Source: Thiomicrorhabdus sp033238645
GTDB taxonomy: Bacteria > Pseudomonadota > Gammaproteobacteria > Thiomicrospirales > Thiomicrospiraceae
DNA length: 64,000 nt
Direction: 5' to 3'
Assembly: GCA_033238645.1 (NCBI GenBank)
Contig: BQXR01000009.1
Span: forward strand, 1 to 64,000
Under the pieces are notes generated by a model that searched no databases, was not told the DNA's origin, and worked only from the letters and a program-made list of their open reading frames with translations. Shown in pieces: positions 34,732 to 44,263 of this stretch. Both the position numbers and the translations under genes were made by a program. Every line of letters begins with the position of its first letter. Positions within the stretch are counted from its first letter, which is position 1.

Positions 34732-36717
34732 TTATGCTACTTCTGGTGTTTCTGAACGACGACGCACAAGACGTGCTTTAATCTTTACTCGGTAACGCCT
34801 ATCACTAATCGCAATCAAACCACCAATCCCCATAATAATAACCCCCACCCATAACCAAGTCATGAAAGGCTTATAGTAAACTCGAACAACCCATGCACCT
34901 GAAACCCCAATAGGATCACCCAAAGAGACATAAAGATCTCTAAAAACTGAACGATTTAAGCTTGCTTGGGTCATTGGCATCGATTTATGCTTATCATAAG
35001 TTCGTTTTTCAGGATGAAGTGTATCAATTTTTTCACCATTTTCTGTGACCTCAACCGTTCCATAGATAGAAGCATAGTTGGTTCCGCGTCTTGATTCCAC
35101 ATCGATAAATGTAAACTCATAACCTGAAACCTCGACCATTTCACCAGGAGCTAAACGAACATCTTTCTCTTGCTGGTAACCCATCGCCATCGCCATACCA
35201 ATAATGGTGATCGCCATACCTATATGAGCGACATGCATTCCCACCCAACTTGGATGAAGATTTTTGAGACGAACAATCCTACCAGCTATCGTTTGTGCTT
35301 TAATTCTTGGTAGAAGGTCTACAACAAAGGTTCCAACAATTCCAACTGCCATAAATACCGTCACTGCAGCCATAATACCCCACTCACCCATTGCAAACGG
35401 CCATGCAATTGCGATGACAAAAGCAACGGCCGTAACAGGGTACAAGCGCATCACAACTTCTTTAAACTCGACTCTCTTCCAACCGACCAACGGCCCAACC
35501 ATCATTAATGAAATAAGTGGCATCATTAAAGGCACAAAGACGGCATTAAAGTATGGAGGCCCTACCGACATTTTACCCATACCCATTGCATCTAAAGCCA
35601 ATGGATAAATTGTTCCAAGTAGAACGGCTGCACAAGCGACTACTAATAAAACATTATTCGCTAATAAGACAGATTCACGAGACAAGTTACTAAAACCTCC
35701 TCCCATACCTACTTTTGGTGCTCTCCATGCATACAAAACTAGAGATGAACCAATAATAACTGCAAGAAAGACTAGGATATAAATCCCTCTCGTCGGGTCT
35801 GTGGCAAACGCATGAACAGAGGTAATAACACCTGATCGAACCAAAAACGCACCCAACACAGTCAATGCAAATGTCAAAATAGCCAACATAACAGTCCAAC
35901 TACGGAATGCACCACGCTTCTCAGTAACGGCTAGTGAGTGAATTAAGGCCGTTGCAACTAGCCACGGCATAAAGGAGGCGTTCTCCACAGGATCCCAGAA
36001 CCACCAGCCACCCCAACCTAGCTCAGCATATGCCCACCAACTACCTAAAGAGATACCAAAAGTTAGAAATACCCATGAAATCGTTGTCCACGGTCGAGAC
36101 CAACGTGCCCATGATGCATCTAAACGCCCACCAATTAGAGCCGCCATTGCAAATGAAAAGGCAACCGCAAAGCCAACATAGCCCATATAAAGCAGTGGAG
36201 GATGGAAAATCATACCCGGATCCTGAAGCATTGGATTTAGATCATTACCATCCAACGGCACCATCATTAAACGATCAAACGGGTTCGAGGTAAAAATCAT
36301 AAAACCGATAAAACCAACTGAAACCATCGCTAAAACTGATAAAACACGACTAGTCATAGCTATCGGCAAATTACGGCTAAAACTTGAAACTGCGACCCCC
36401 CAACCAGCTAAAATCATCGTCCATAATAGCAATGACCCTTCATGCCCACCCCAGACAGCACTAATACGATATTCAATCGGTAGATTTATACTTGAATTTG
36501 CCGCTACATACTGAACACTAAAATCATGACTAATAAATGCATTAGTTAAAATGCCATAAGCCACTAATAACAATACAAACTGAGCCCAAACCAATTGAGG
36601 TGCCATACGCATTAAAGACAGCCTGCCTGTTTGCGCACCGTATAAAGGCAATATGCTTTGAACAACAGCGATGGCGAATGCCAGTGCCATTAAAAATTGA
36701 CCTATTTCTGGAAGCAT
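34732..36717 (-). CDS. ccmF: Heme lyase subunit CcmF
   Basis: 661 residues, about 15 membrane helices. WWD domain in WGGWWFWDPVENASFMPWL, conserved His-containing loops (WGGHEGSLLLW; HPPLLYMGYVG) and the large periplasmic loop before the last helix. Attaches heme to apocytochromes with CcmH/I. Four bases separate it from ccmE. Confidence 0.97.
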   Translation of the reverse strand: MLPEIGQFLMALAFAIAVVQSILPLYGAQTGRLSLMRMAPQLVWAQFVLLLVAYGILTNAFISHDFSVQYVAANSSINLPIEYRISAVWGGHEGSLLLWTMILAGWGVAVSSFSRNLPIAMTSRVLSVLAMVSVGFIGFMIFTSNPFDRLMMVPLDGNDLNPMLQDPGMIFHPPLLYMGYVGFAVAFSFAMAALIGGRLDASWARWSRPWTTISWVFLTFGISLGSWWAYAELGWGGWWFWDPVENASFMPWLVATALIHSLAVTEKRGAFRSWTVMLAILTFALTVLGAFLVRSGVITSVHAFATDPTRGIYILVFLAVIIGSSLVLYAWRAPKVGMGGGFSNLSRESVLLANNVLLVVACAAVLLGTIYPLALDAMGMGKMSVGPPYFNAVFVPLMMPLISLMMVGPLVGWKRVEFKEVVMRLYPVTAVAFVIAIAWPFAMGEWGIMAAVTVFMAVGIVGTFVVDLLPRIKAQTIAGRIVRLKNLHPSWVGMHVAHIGMAITIIGMAMAMGYQQEKDVRLAPGEMVEVSGYEFTFIDVESRRGTNYASIYGTVEVTENGEKIDTLHPEKRTYDKHKSMPMTQASLNRSVFRDLYVSLGDPIGVSGAWVVRVYYKPFMTWLWVGVIIMGIGGLIAISDRRYRVKIKARLVRRRSETPEVA

Positions 36718-36720
36718 TAA

Positions 36721-37200
36721 TTAATTCCCCTTCTCATTTGATTCAGTAATAACCGTTGAAGCAGCTGCCTTAGCCTTATCCTCTGCTCGCTTCATCGCCT
36801 CAGCCGCTTCAGGCGGCATATAAGTTTCATCATGCTTAGCAAATACACGACTCGCTACAAATTTTCCACTGGTCGAAAGCTTACCTTCAGCAACCACTCC
36901 CTGCCCTTCCCTAAATAGGTCAGGTAAAATCCCAGTGTAGTTTACTAAAATAGTAGATTCGTTGTCAGTCACCTTAAACTCAGAATCGGTGGTTTTCTCA
37001 TCTCTAACAAATGAACCCTTCTCAACCATTCCTCCAATACGAATCGTACGATCATAAGGAACTCTATGCTCTTTAACTTCCGTTGGCGTATGGAAAAAAA
37101 CTAGGTTTTCCTGAAAAGCATTCAACACTAAAGTCACCGCTATTCCAATAGCCACAAGACCTGCACCAATCAACAATAACTTTTGCATACGAGGCTTCAT
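36721..37200 (-). CDS. ccmE: Heme chaperone CcmE
   Basis: 159 residues: one N-terminal membrane helix and an OB-fold beta barrel. His123 in AKHDETYMPPE is the residue that binds heme covalently, with Tyr127 as nearby ligand. C-terminal tail is charged and flexible. Overlaps ccmD by one base. Confidence 0.97.
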   Translation of the reverse strand: MKPRMQKLLLIGAGLVAIGIAVTLVLNAFQENLVFFHTPTEVKEHRVPYDRTIRIGGMVEKGSFVRDEKTTDSEFKVTDNESTILVNYTGILPDLFREGQGVVAEGKLSTSGKFVASRVFAKHDETYMPPEAAEAMKRAEDKAKAAASTVITESNEKGN

Positions 37201-37403
37201 TATTTTATTCCCTGTCCATTTGTCACTTTAGTGCTATTAGCACACAAAAACTCCAGCTCCATTTGAGCCAAAGCCTGTTTAGATTTTTTATATCTTCTAG
37301 CAACAAATACAGCTTCACCCACCATTAACAGCATAGCAACACCATATGACCACCAAATATAGAAACCATGCCCACCCATAGCAAAAAATTCTTTTAAATC
37401 CAT
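37200..37403 (-). CDS. ccmD: Heme exporter accessory protein CcmD
   Basis: 67 residues with a single membrane helix after FFAMGGHGFYIWWSYG and a basic stretch ARRYKKSK, as usual for CcmD. Stabilises the CcmABC complex with holo-CcmE. Length is typical. Confidence 0.93.
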   Translation of the reverse strand: MDLKEFFAMGGHGFYIWWSYGVAMLLMVGEAVFVARRYKKSKQALAQMELEFLCANSTKVTNGQGIK

Positions 37404-37416
37404 TTCAAATATACCC

Positions 37417-38163
37417 CTATCTCTTAGACATCTGGCTAGCCCATAAAGCTAAGCGTTTTCGCTCAAGTATCACCGCTTGCGCCCGGCGCAATGAAACCGC
37501 AATGGTATACGCCCAACATGCTAAAGCCATTAATAACAATGCTAATAACATATCTCCTGTCATTGTTGGAGAACCTGTCAATGTAATTGTTGAGCCCTGG
37601 TGAAGGGTATTCCACCAAATAACTGAAAAGTAAATAATTGGTACATTTACAACACCAACTACAGCTAAGAATGAAGCTGCTCGACTAGCTCTCTGACGGT
37701 CAGGAATTGCGCTATACAAACCCATGTACCCTAAGTATAAAAATAGCAGTAATAGCTCAGAGGTAAGGCGAGCATCCCAAACCCAGTATGCTCCCCAAGT
37801 AGGGCGCCCCCATAAAGCACCAGTCAATAAAGCTACAAAAGCAAACATAGCACCTGTTGGAGCCAATGAGTAAGCCATGATATCTGCTAACTTAACCTTC
37901 CAGACCAGTGAAATAATGGAGTATGCAGCCAATAATAGATAAATAAACATCGACATCCACGCTGCAGGAACATGGATAAACATAATTCGATAACTATTCC
38001 CCTGCTGATAATCAATTGGTGCAAGAATAAACCCTGTATACAGCCCCGCTATCGATAGCAATATAGCTGCTACCATAAATATAGGCACAAGACGTGCCGC
38101 CAGTGCATAAAAACTGGTGGATGAAGCATACTTCTTCCATGGAATTTTACGTTTATAACTCAT
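37417..38163 (-). CDS. ccmC: Heme-handling protein CcmC
   Basis: 248 residues, six membrane helices, WWD domain GRPTWGAYWVWDARLTSELLL with flanking His in FIHVPAAW and WNTLHQGST. Loads heme on CcmE. Separated from ccmB by 106 bp with no gene, the only sizeable gap in the ccm operon. Confidence 0.97.
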   Translation of the reverse strand: MSYKRKIPWKKYASSTSFYALAARLVPIFMVAAILLSIAGLYTGFILAPIDYQQGNSYRIMFIHVPAAWMSMFIYLLLAAYSIISLVWKVKLADIMAYSLAPTGAMFAFVALLTGALWGRPTWGAYWVWDARLTSELLLLFLYLGYMGLYSAIPDRQRASRAASFLAVVGVVNVPIIYFSVIWWNTLHQGSTITLTGSPTMTGDMLLALLLMALACWAYTIAVSLRRAQAVILERKRLALWASQMSKR

Positions 38164-38269
38164 TTACATTTCCTGACAAAAACTTTTTTTATCTAAGAGC
38201 TTAATTAAATCAAAGACCAAATCTTACCCACTCAAACAACGTTAGAATAAATTCTAACCATATACACAC

Positions 38270-38938
38270 TTAATCCAATGTAATACGAAGTGCTGTCGCA
38301 ACAGCATAAGGGGATAGAGCCAAACTTAACGCTAAAGCCGCTCCTAGCAAAGAGAAGTGAGCTGTTACACTCATATCTAACATCACTGCAGAAACTGCAG
38401 AGCTGCCTAAAATCAAAATTGGGACATAAAGAGGTAACAACAACAAAGTCACCAAGCCACCACTACTTTTCAAACCAACCGTCAAAGCAGCACCAATTGC
38501 ACCCAATAAAACCAAAACAGGCGTTCCCATCAATAAAGTTAAAGTTAACACCCAAATTTCTTCAATATCCAAGCCAAACTGCAAGCCCATTACGGGTGAC
38601 AACAATACGATTGGCAGACTCGTAATAACCCAGTGCGCAACTAAACGAACCAAGAGTACCAATGTAATCGGCAGAGGAGATAGCATCTGCTGCTCTAAGG
38701 TACCATCAGCCAAATCTTCAGAAAAAAGTCTATCCAAAGCTAAGACCGTTGAAAAAAGTGCAGCAATCCAAATTGCTCCTGGTGCCATATTTCGCAGCAT
38801 TTCGGGATCAGATGTAATCCCTAAAGGAAACAGTGCTACCGCAACTAAAAAGAACCCCAAGACCGTTACTACATCTTGTTTACGATGCATAAACAGAGCC
38901 ATATCTCGGCAGAACAGAATCCATAAAGCTCTAGACAT
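38270..38938 (-). CDS. ccmB: Heme exporter membrane subunit CcmB
   Basis: 222 residues with six membrane helices; LDRLFSEDLADGTLEQQML is the family signature after helix 2. ABC permease partner of CcmA. Overlaps ccmA by eight bases. Confidence 0.96.
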   Translation of the reverse strand: MSRALWILFCRDMALFMHRKQDVVTVLGFFLVAVALFPLGITSDPEMLRNMAPGAIWIAALFSTVLALDRLFSEDLADGTLEQQMLSPLPITLVLLVRLVAHWVITSLPIVLLSPVMGLQFGLDIEEIWVLTLTLLMGTPVLVLLGAIGAALTVGLKSSGGLVTLLLLPLYVPILILGSSAVSAVMLDMSVTAHFSLLGAALALSLALSPYAVATALRITLD

Positions 38939-39548
38939 ACTGCTTACCTAAATCTAATTCTTGTACAGGGCTTGAAAAAGTGAGTGTCTGGTGAGATGTC
39001 AAAATTAGTAAACCATTATTTTCCATATGTTTTTCTAACAACTGATCTAGCCAATCAATCGCTTTATAATCAAGGGCAGTATAAGGTTCGTCCAACACCC
39101 ATAATTTAGCTTTCGACAGAAGTAAACGTGCCATAGACAAACGACGCTGCTGGCCTTCTGACAAGAAGCGTGCTGGTAAATGTGCCATCATGCCTAAACC
39201 AACATTACGCAAGGCTTCAGACAACACCTCCTCTGAAGCCATCTCTAACCCCATCGTAAGACGAAGATTCTCATAACAACTTAATTCAGTTTTATTCGCA
39301 TTTTTATGGCCTAGGTAGAGTAGGTCAGATAGAAATGCCTCCCTATGACTACAAACATCTTCACCATTCCAGCTAATGTGACCCGAAGCCTGAGCTGTTA
39401 GCCCGCAAATAATCCGCAATAGAGTCGTTTTACCGGAGCCATTCCTGCCAATTACATGCATCCCCTCACCAGCAGAAAGGGTCGCTGAAACACCAGAGAA
39501 GAGTAGACGGTCTTCCCGCTCAGCAGACAATGACTCAATACTTAACAT
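38931..39548 (-). CDS. ccmA: Heme exporter ATPase CcmA
   Basis: 205 residues: Walker A GRNGSGKTT, signature LSEGQQRR, Walker B LWVLDEPYTALD, H-loop TSHQ. ABC ATPase that releases holo-CcmE from CcmC. First of nine ccm genes in the classic A-to-I order. Confidence 0.97.
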   Translation of the reverse strand: MLSIESLSAEREDRLLFSGVSATLSAGEGMHVIGRNGSGKTTLLRIICGLTAQASGHISWNGEDVCSHREAFLSDLLYLGHKNANKTELSCYENLRLTMGLEMASEEVLSEALRNVGLGMMAHLPARFLSEGQQRRLSMARLLLSKAKLWVLDEPYTALDYKAIDWLDQLLEKHMENNGLLILTSHQTLTFSSPVQELDLGKQYV

Positions 39549-39572
39549 AAAACACTCTTTTTCAAAATCAAA

Positions 39573-40667
39573 CTACCTATCGACAGGTAATACAGCAGCA
39601 TAACCACTAGTCTTTTTTAAACCATAAGGCCTAAACACCTCTACCTTTCTAAAGATTTGATCCACCGCATAAACCCGACCATCCTCATCAACAGCAACAC
39701 CCGCTGCTAAGGCAAACTTACCCGGTTGATTTATTGAACTTCGCTCCCCTATAAATAGTAGCAATTCACCCTTATCATTAAAAATCTGAAAGTTTGCAAA
39801 TGAAGCATCCATTACATAAATGTTATCGTCATTATCGATAGCCAGCCCTTTAGGTCTTGAAAACATCCCTAAACGATTCCCTACCTTACCAAAACTAAAC
39901 TCAAACTTACCTTCCGCACTAAATCTTTGTACACGAAAATTTCCCGAATCTAATACATAGATCCGTCCTTTTGAATCAATATCAACCATCAAAGGGAAAT
40001 TAAACCCCCCATCGCCCGAACCACGAGTACCAATCTTTTGAAGCATCTTTCCAGTGGCAAGATCATATTTAACAAGATGATGACTAGTACTTTCAATACC
40101 GCCTGTATCTACTACATAGGCATACTTACCATCTGCCGTAACAGCAACGTCTGTCGGTCTAACTAACTCTTCCTTATTACCAAACGAGCTTAAATATTTA
40201 CCTTCTGGATCAAATACAACGATGCGAGCAAGTGAGTTATCAGCAACATAAACATTGCCTTTAAAATCGACAGATAATCCGATCGGCTTCTGCAGCCCTC
40301 CAGGCCCTTTACGACCAAACTGAACAAACCTCTTCCCAGGAATGTCAAACATAGTAATAGAGCGTGCCATCGTATCTGACACATACACTCGCCCCTTAAA
40401 AACAGCTACATCATACGGCTTAACAAGCCCTGATGTTCTAACAGGTCGGCCAGTTGCCATTGATTTAAAGCGTTGCTGAGTAGTTACAGACTGTACATCC
40501 GCAGTCCCAATTAATGAACGCTCATAAATAAAGCGTGCTGGCTCTGGTGATGGCGGATACACAGGCGGTTCAAACGGCTTTAGCTGCGGCCCATTAGAAC
40601 AGCCAGCTAACAATAAAACAACTACAAAAATGGATAACGATTTTAGTTGTAGTGACAAGTAATACAT
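39573..40667 (-). CDS. NHL-repeat lipoprotein upstream of the ccm genes
   Basis: 364 residues; lipobox LLLAGCSNG with a short signal, then a proline-rich spacer (PFEPPVYPPSPEPARFIYERSL) and six NHL repeats such as GRVYVSDTMARSITMFD and GRIYVLDSGNFRVQRFS. Related to the lipoprotein at 23377. It overlaps the pentaheme cytochrome gene by 25 bases, so the two are tightly coupled. Probably a periplasm- or surface-facing binding platform in the outer membrane. Confidence 0.88.
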   Translation of the reverse strand: MYYLSLQLKSLSIFVVVLLLAGCSNGPQLKPFEPPVYPPSPEPARFIYERSLIGTADVQSVTTQQRFKSMATGRPVRTSGLVKPYDVAVFKGRVYVSDTMARSITMFDIPGKRFVQFGRKGPGGLQKPIGLSVDFKGNVYVADNSLARIVVFDPEGKYLSSFGNKEELVRPTDVAVTADGKYAYVVDTGGIESTSHHLVKYDLATGKMLQKIGTRGSGDGGFNFPLMVDIDSKGRIYVLDSGNFRVQRFSAEGKFEFSFGKVGNRLGMFSRPKGLAIDNDDNIYVMDASFANFQIFNDKGELLLFIGERSSINQPGKFALAAGVAVDEDGRVYAVDQIFRKVEVFRPYGLKKTSGYAAVLPVDR

Positions 40668-41497
40668 AAAAACTCCGGCTTAACACGTAAAAATTTAACT
40701 TTAGAGGGATCATGTACATTATGACAAGATGCACACTCTACAAAACCATTAAACAACCTCACCCCATTATCAAAACCATACTTATCTCGAGGTGTTTTAA
40801 AACCACTTTGAAGCGTCCCTGTGTAACCAGCATCCATCCCAGGAAAGCGAATTGAGACAGGGTGATTACGCCTTAGATCTGTTCCAATATGTCGATTATT
40901 TAAGTGATGAGCAGTAGAGCCATCATGACATAAACCACAATGATCTAAATCAGAACCAGAATTAATCTTCATATGTAACGTCATTTTATCACCAGACTTC
41001 CAATCCTTAGGAGTGTTCACGACGCGATCAACAGCCATAGTACCGTCATGACATGACAAGCATAATAGTGAAATTTCATTAGGGATTCTGGCTTGAGATT
41101 CAAAGCTTGCACTAGAGTACAAGATATAGCCTTCCATCGTGGATCGTACACGGTTCCAGCCAGAGATCTGCTGAGACTTTTCAGCATTTTTATCCACATC
41201 TGGTGGAATATGACAGTAGACACAAGCACTACCATAATCATCAAAAGCAACACCACCCATTGCTTTTGCGCCAGCACGCTTATTTAAAGCCGTCAAATCA
41301 TGCTTAGAACCCAGTATATCGAGTGGATTCCAACCAAACTTAGGCGCATCCATCGAGGCTGCTTGCTCAACTGCAACCGCCCTAACCTTCTCTTCTGCAG
41401 ATTGTTGGCTCCTCACTTGCGATTCCGCTGACGAAACGCCTGAAACCATTAAGCAATACAAAACAACTACCGCTAGCCAAGCTCTTCTAAGTACCAT
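40643..41497 (-). CDS. Pentaheme c-type cytochrome
   Basis: 284 residues from the ATG at 41497 (AGGGG upstream), signal peptide ending VSSAES. Five heme sites: CVYCH, CLSCH, CGLCH, CASCH and CITCH. It shares with the tetraheme and 11-heme proteins the order GSKHDL, CxxCHxP, CLSCHDGT, NHPVSI, CASCHNxH, and has an inserted site in DHCGLCHDGSTAHH. Eight non-heme-motif His can supply distal ligands. Encoded just before the NHL lipoprotein, it is probably an exported or periplasmic carrier. Confidence 0.9.
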   Translation of the reverse strand: MVLRRAWLAVVVLYCLMVSGVSSAESQVRSQQSAEEKVRAVAVEQAASMDAPKFGWNPLDILGSKHDLTALNKRAGAKAMGGVAFDDYGSACVYCHIPPDVDKNAEKSQQISGWNRVRSTMEGYILYSSASFESQARIPNEISLLCLSCHDGTMAVDRVVNTPKDWKSGDKMTLHMKINSGSDLDHCGLCHDGSTAHHLNNRHIGTDLRRNHPVSIRFPGMDAGYTGTLQSGFKTPRDKYGFDNGVRLFNGFVECASCHNVHDPSKVKFLRVKPEFLCITCHYN

Positions 41498-41778
41498 CGC
41501 CAACCCCTAAAGTAGAAAAAATTAGACCGTTCATCAAAAAACACACGAACTAATACGAAATTTTAAAAAAAATGAAATATTACCATATTGCTTCAAAAAT
41601 ACTATTCGATCCGCTTAAAAGGCTACCAGCCATCAATATATAGTACAAAAATATTTTATACCCCCATAAGCAACCAGCCATTTAATCTTGCAACCAACTG
41701 CCTACGAGCTAATTTAAAAACACATCACAGCTGTCGCTTGGCTTTCATCCTCTATGCAGAAGCAATACTAGAAACACA

Positions 41779-42303
41779 CTAATCTAGTATATCCTGGATC
41801 TTATGAAAATCATCGCTTCCCCATTGAGCACCCCCAGACTTTTGGTATCGTAAAATACCCGCCTTATCAATAACAAATACCTGCGGAATAACGTCGACAC
41901 CTAAAACAGTCATAGACTGTCGCATTCCTTGATCAACCAATTGCAAGCCCTTATTAGGGTGGTCCATCAAATACTCTCGTAGCATATTAAGATCCTGGTC
42001 AACTGACACAGAAGCGACAACCAAATTATCTGAGTCAAATCGAGCAATAAAAGCTTTAAACTGTGGCTCTGTTTCCATACAAACCTTACACCAGGTTGCC
42101 CACAGCTTTAGAATGATAACCTGCCCCTTTAAACGCTCAACTGGAAAAGGCTCTCCCTCTATGGTTTTAAGTACCAATGAAGGGAAAGGCTTTTCCAGCT
42201 CCAGACTACTATACGCCCCCCCCTGCTCACATGCAGATAAAACAAACCCACAAAATAAGCCCACAAGTACAACACAAATATTATTACAGAGCCTTTTTAG
42301 CAC
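41779..42303 (-). CDS. TlpA/ResA-like thiol-disulfide lipoprotein
   Basis: 174 residues; lipobox FVLSACEQGG, then a thioredoxin fold with WATWCKVCMETE. Such proteins reduce apocytochrome cysteines and often accompany System II, which otherwise lacks a reductase here. It lies five bases downstream of the sensor kinase. The codons for CEQGG contain C-tract repeat copy 5, placed at the lipidation cysteine. Confidence 0.9.
   Translation of the reverse strand: MLKRLCNNICVVLVGLFCGFVLSACEQGGAYSSLELEKPFPSLVLKTIEGEPFPVERLKGQVIILKLWATWCKVCMETEPQFKAFIARFDSDNLVVASVSVDQDLNMLREYLMDHPNKGLQLVDQGMRQSMTVLGVDVIPQVFVIDKAGILRYQKSGGAQWGSDDFHKIQDILD
42216..42229 (+). repeat. C-tract repeat copy 5, inside the TlpA-like lipoprotein gene
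   Basis: C8 then TGCTCA. Could be coincidence because the coding sense is Glu-Gln-Gly-Gly, but the tract length matches other copies. Confidence 0.5.
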
Positions 42304-42308
42304 AATCT

Positions 42309-44078
42309 CTAATCCTCAATAACAGCAATCTTGCCAATAACACCTGCTAAACGACCAGCAGAAAGAGGCTTATACTCGACTGCTACCCCCGAGTCTAACA
42401 AATCCTCCTTCAAACTTAAGGTGACATCCCCCGTCATAATCGCAGCTGGCACATTTTTTTTAAAAAACTGGCGCATTTTTTGAATTAAATTAATTCCTGT
42501 TTCACCCTCTTTCAAACGATAATCCACTAGCATTAGATCAGGGAGTGGATAATTACAAAACTCAAACTGGGTCAATAAATCCTTGTAACAAGTCGCTGTT
42601 AAAACTTCAGCCTGCCAATACATCAATAAGTGCTTCATGGCTACTAAATTCTCTTTTTCATCATCGACTATAACAATAAACAAGCCTGAAACATGGCTAG
42701 GTATATCATCTTTCGCCACCCCTTCAGTCATCATAATAGATTCCGACCCCGCTAAACTTAAAGAAAAGGTCAACTTAAAAAAAGTTCCATGACCCAATCG
42801 CGAGCTAAACTCAACAGGTACGTTTAAGAGGGTACTTAAACGTTTAACAATAGACAACCCCAGACCCATGCCTTTATTACGATCTCTCTCAGGGTTATTC
42901 AGCTGATAAAATTCAGAAAAAATATTCTTCGCTTCATTTTCAGCAATTCCAGGCCCAGTATCAATAAGCATTAATTCTATAGCCGTCCCCTTTCTCAATC
43001 GTGAAGCGATCAATAGCGTTGAATCTGGGCAGTGACAAATGGCATTAGAGATTAAATTCCTAACAATTCGCGCAAAAAGAATCGGATCAACATCAATCCA
43101 AGCATCACAAATTCGAGTACGAATGGTCAGATTCACCTCCGCAGCCAGCAAATCAAACTCTTCGATAATGGTATCTATGGCATGTTTGACTGAAACAGAC
43201 CTCAACCGAACCTTCAACTCCCCCGAATCTATTTGAGCAACCTCAATGATCGCATTTAATTGGTCATTCAATACCTGCTGAGACAGCTCCGTTTTATGCA
43301 TTAACTCTCTTTGCTCAACGGTCGTTAGACGCTCTTTTAAAACGGCCAAAAAGAGGCTTAACGAGTGCAACGGCTGGCGTAAATCATGACTTGTTGCCGC
43401 AAGCAATCGAGTTTTATCAATATTCGCTTTATCAGCACAACGCCTCTCCTGTTTTAATCCATCAAGTAACTCAACATTTTCAAATCGCTGGAAAATGGAC
43501 TCTGTAATTGATTTATAAAGGCTATTGGCATAGAACATCTGTACCGCAACAAACACAATTAACAACAAACCAATAAATAACATCCCCTCACCCTGCAAAA
43601 TAAATAGAGTGATTAGCGGTGCTGTCGCTAGAAAGGCATAGATATAGTAAGCAATACGACAATTGGCCAGCACACCTAAACTCCCTGAAAGGGTCATAAA
43701 TATAACTAAAGTCAGAAAAATAACTGCTGAGGAATCGGAGGGATCAAGAAAAATAACAGGTGATATACCAAGCACAAAGCCCGACAAAGAGGCGCCTACG
43801 ATAAAAACTCTCGTCCAAAAAGAAGCATCAAACTCTTTTAAGTCTGCCCGATTGAATCGTAAAACAATTAATACTCTAAAAAAGATTAAGAGAACCGCCA
43901 GCAAAAACCAAAGTCCAATGACTCCCTTAGATACATAAGGAACGGCAAACCAGAAAAAGCCTGCAATAGCCGTAGTACTCACAAACAAACCAACCATTGC
44001 ATTCAGAGCAAGCCTATAAAGTAATCTAACCCTCTCTATTTCAACACTTTGCTTATTACTGATTCTTGAGTCGACCAT
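42309..44078 (-). CDS. Hybrid sensor histidine kinase
   Basis: 589 residues: about six N-terminal membrane helices (residues 20-185), HisKA with phospho-acceptor His231 (ATSHDLRQPLHSL), HATPase boxes NLISNAI, DTGPGIAEN and GMGLGLSIVKRL, then a receiver with VDDEKEN and acceptor Asp in LMLVDYRLKEG. No PAS or Cache sensor, so the membrane region is the likely sensor. It heads the 30-kb cytochrome run and is divergent from a NarL-type regulator at 44264. Confidence 0.93.
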   Translation of the reverse strand: MVDSRISNKQSVEIERVRLLYRLALNAMVGLFVSTTAIAGFFWFAVPYVSKGVIGLWFLLAVLLIFFRVLIVLRFNRADLKEFDASFWTRVFIVGASLSGFVLGISPVIFLDPSDSSAVIFLTLVIFMTLSGSLGVLANCRIAYYIYAFLATAPLITLFILQGEGMLFIGLLLIVFVAVQMFYANSLYKSITESIFQRFENVELLDGLKQERRCADKANIDKTRLLAATSHDLRQPLHSLSLFLAVLKERLTTVEQRELMHKTELSQQVLNDQLNAIIEVAQIDSGELKVRLRSVSVKHAIDTIIEEFDLLAAEVNLTIRTRICDAWIDVDPILFARIVRNLISNAICHCPDSTLLIASRLRKGTAIELMLIDTGPGIAENEAKNIFSEFYQLNNPERDRNKGMGLGLSIVKRLSTLLNVPVEFSSRLGHGTFFKLTFSLSLAGSESIMMTEGVAKDDIPSHVSGLFIVIVDDEKENLVAMKHLLMYWQAEVLTATCYKDLLTQFEFCNYPLPDLMLVDYRLKEGETGINLIQKMRQFFKKNVPAAIMTGDVTLSLKEDLLDSGVAVEYKPLSAGRLAGVIGKIAVIED

Positions 44079-44263
44079 TACACACTCTGAATTACCCTAA
44101 AAAACTTCCTACAGCATATCACATCGATATCCAGCCACAGTCACACTTAAGGTAAAGCTTAATTGTACACAGATGATTTATCAGCTAAAATCATTACTTT
44201 AGTTAATCGTTTTTTTATATGAATTACTTTATCTTATGTTCCGACTACCCTTGGATGATCTGA

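Noticed and set aside
41588..41782. Plus-strand 64-codon frame upstream of the TlpA-like stop
   Set aside because: No ribosome site and no protein-like composition; the region is probably the 5' leader of the pentaheme gene and spacer.
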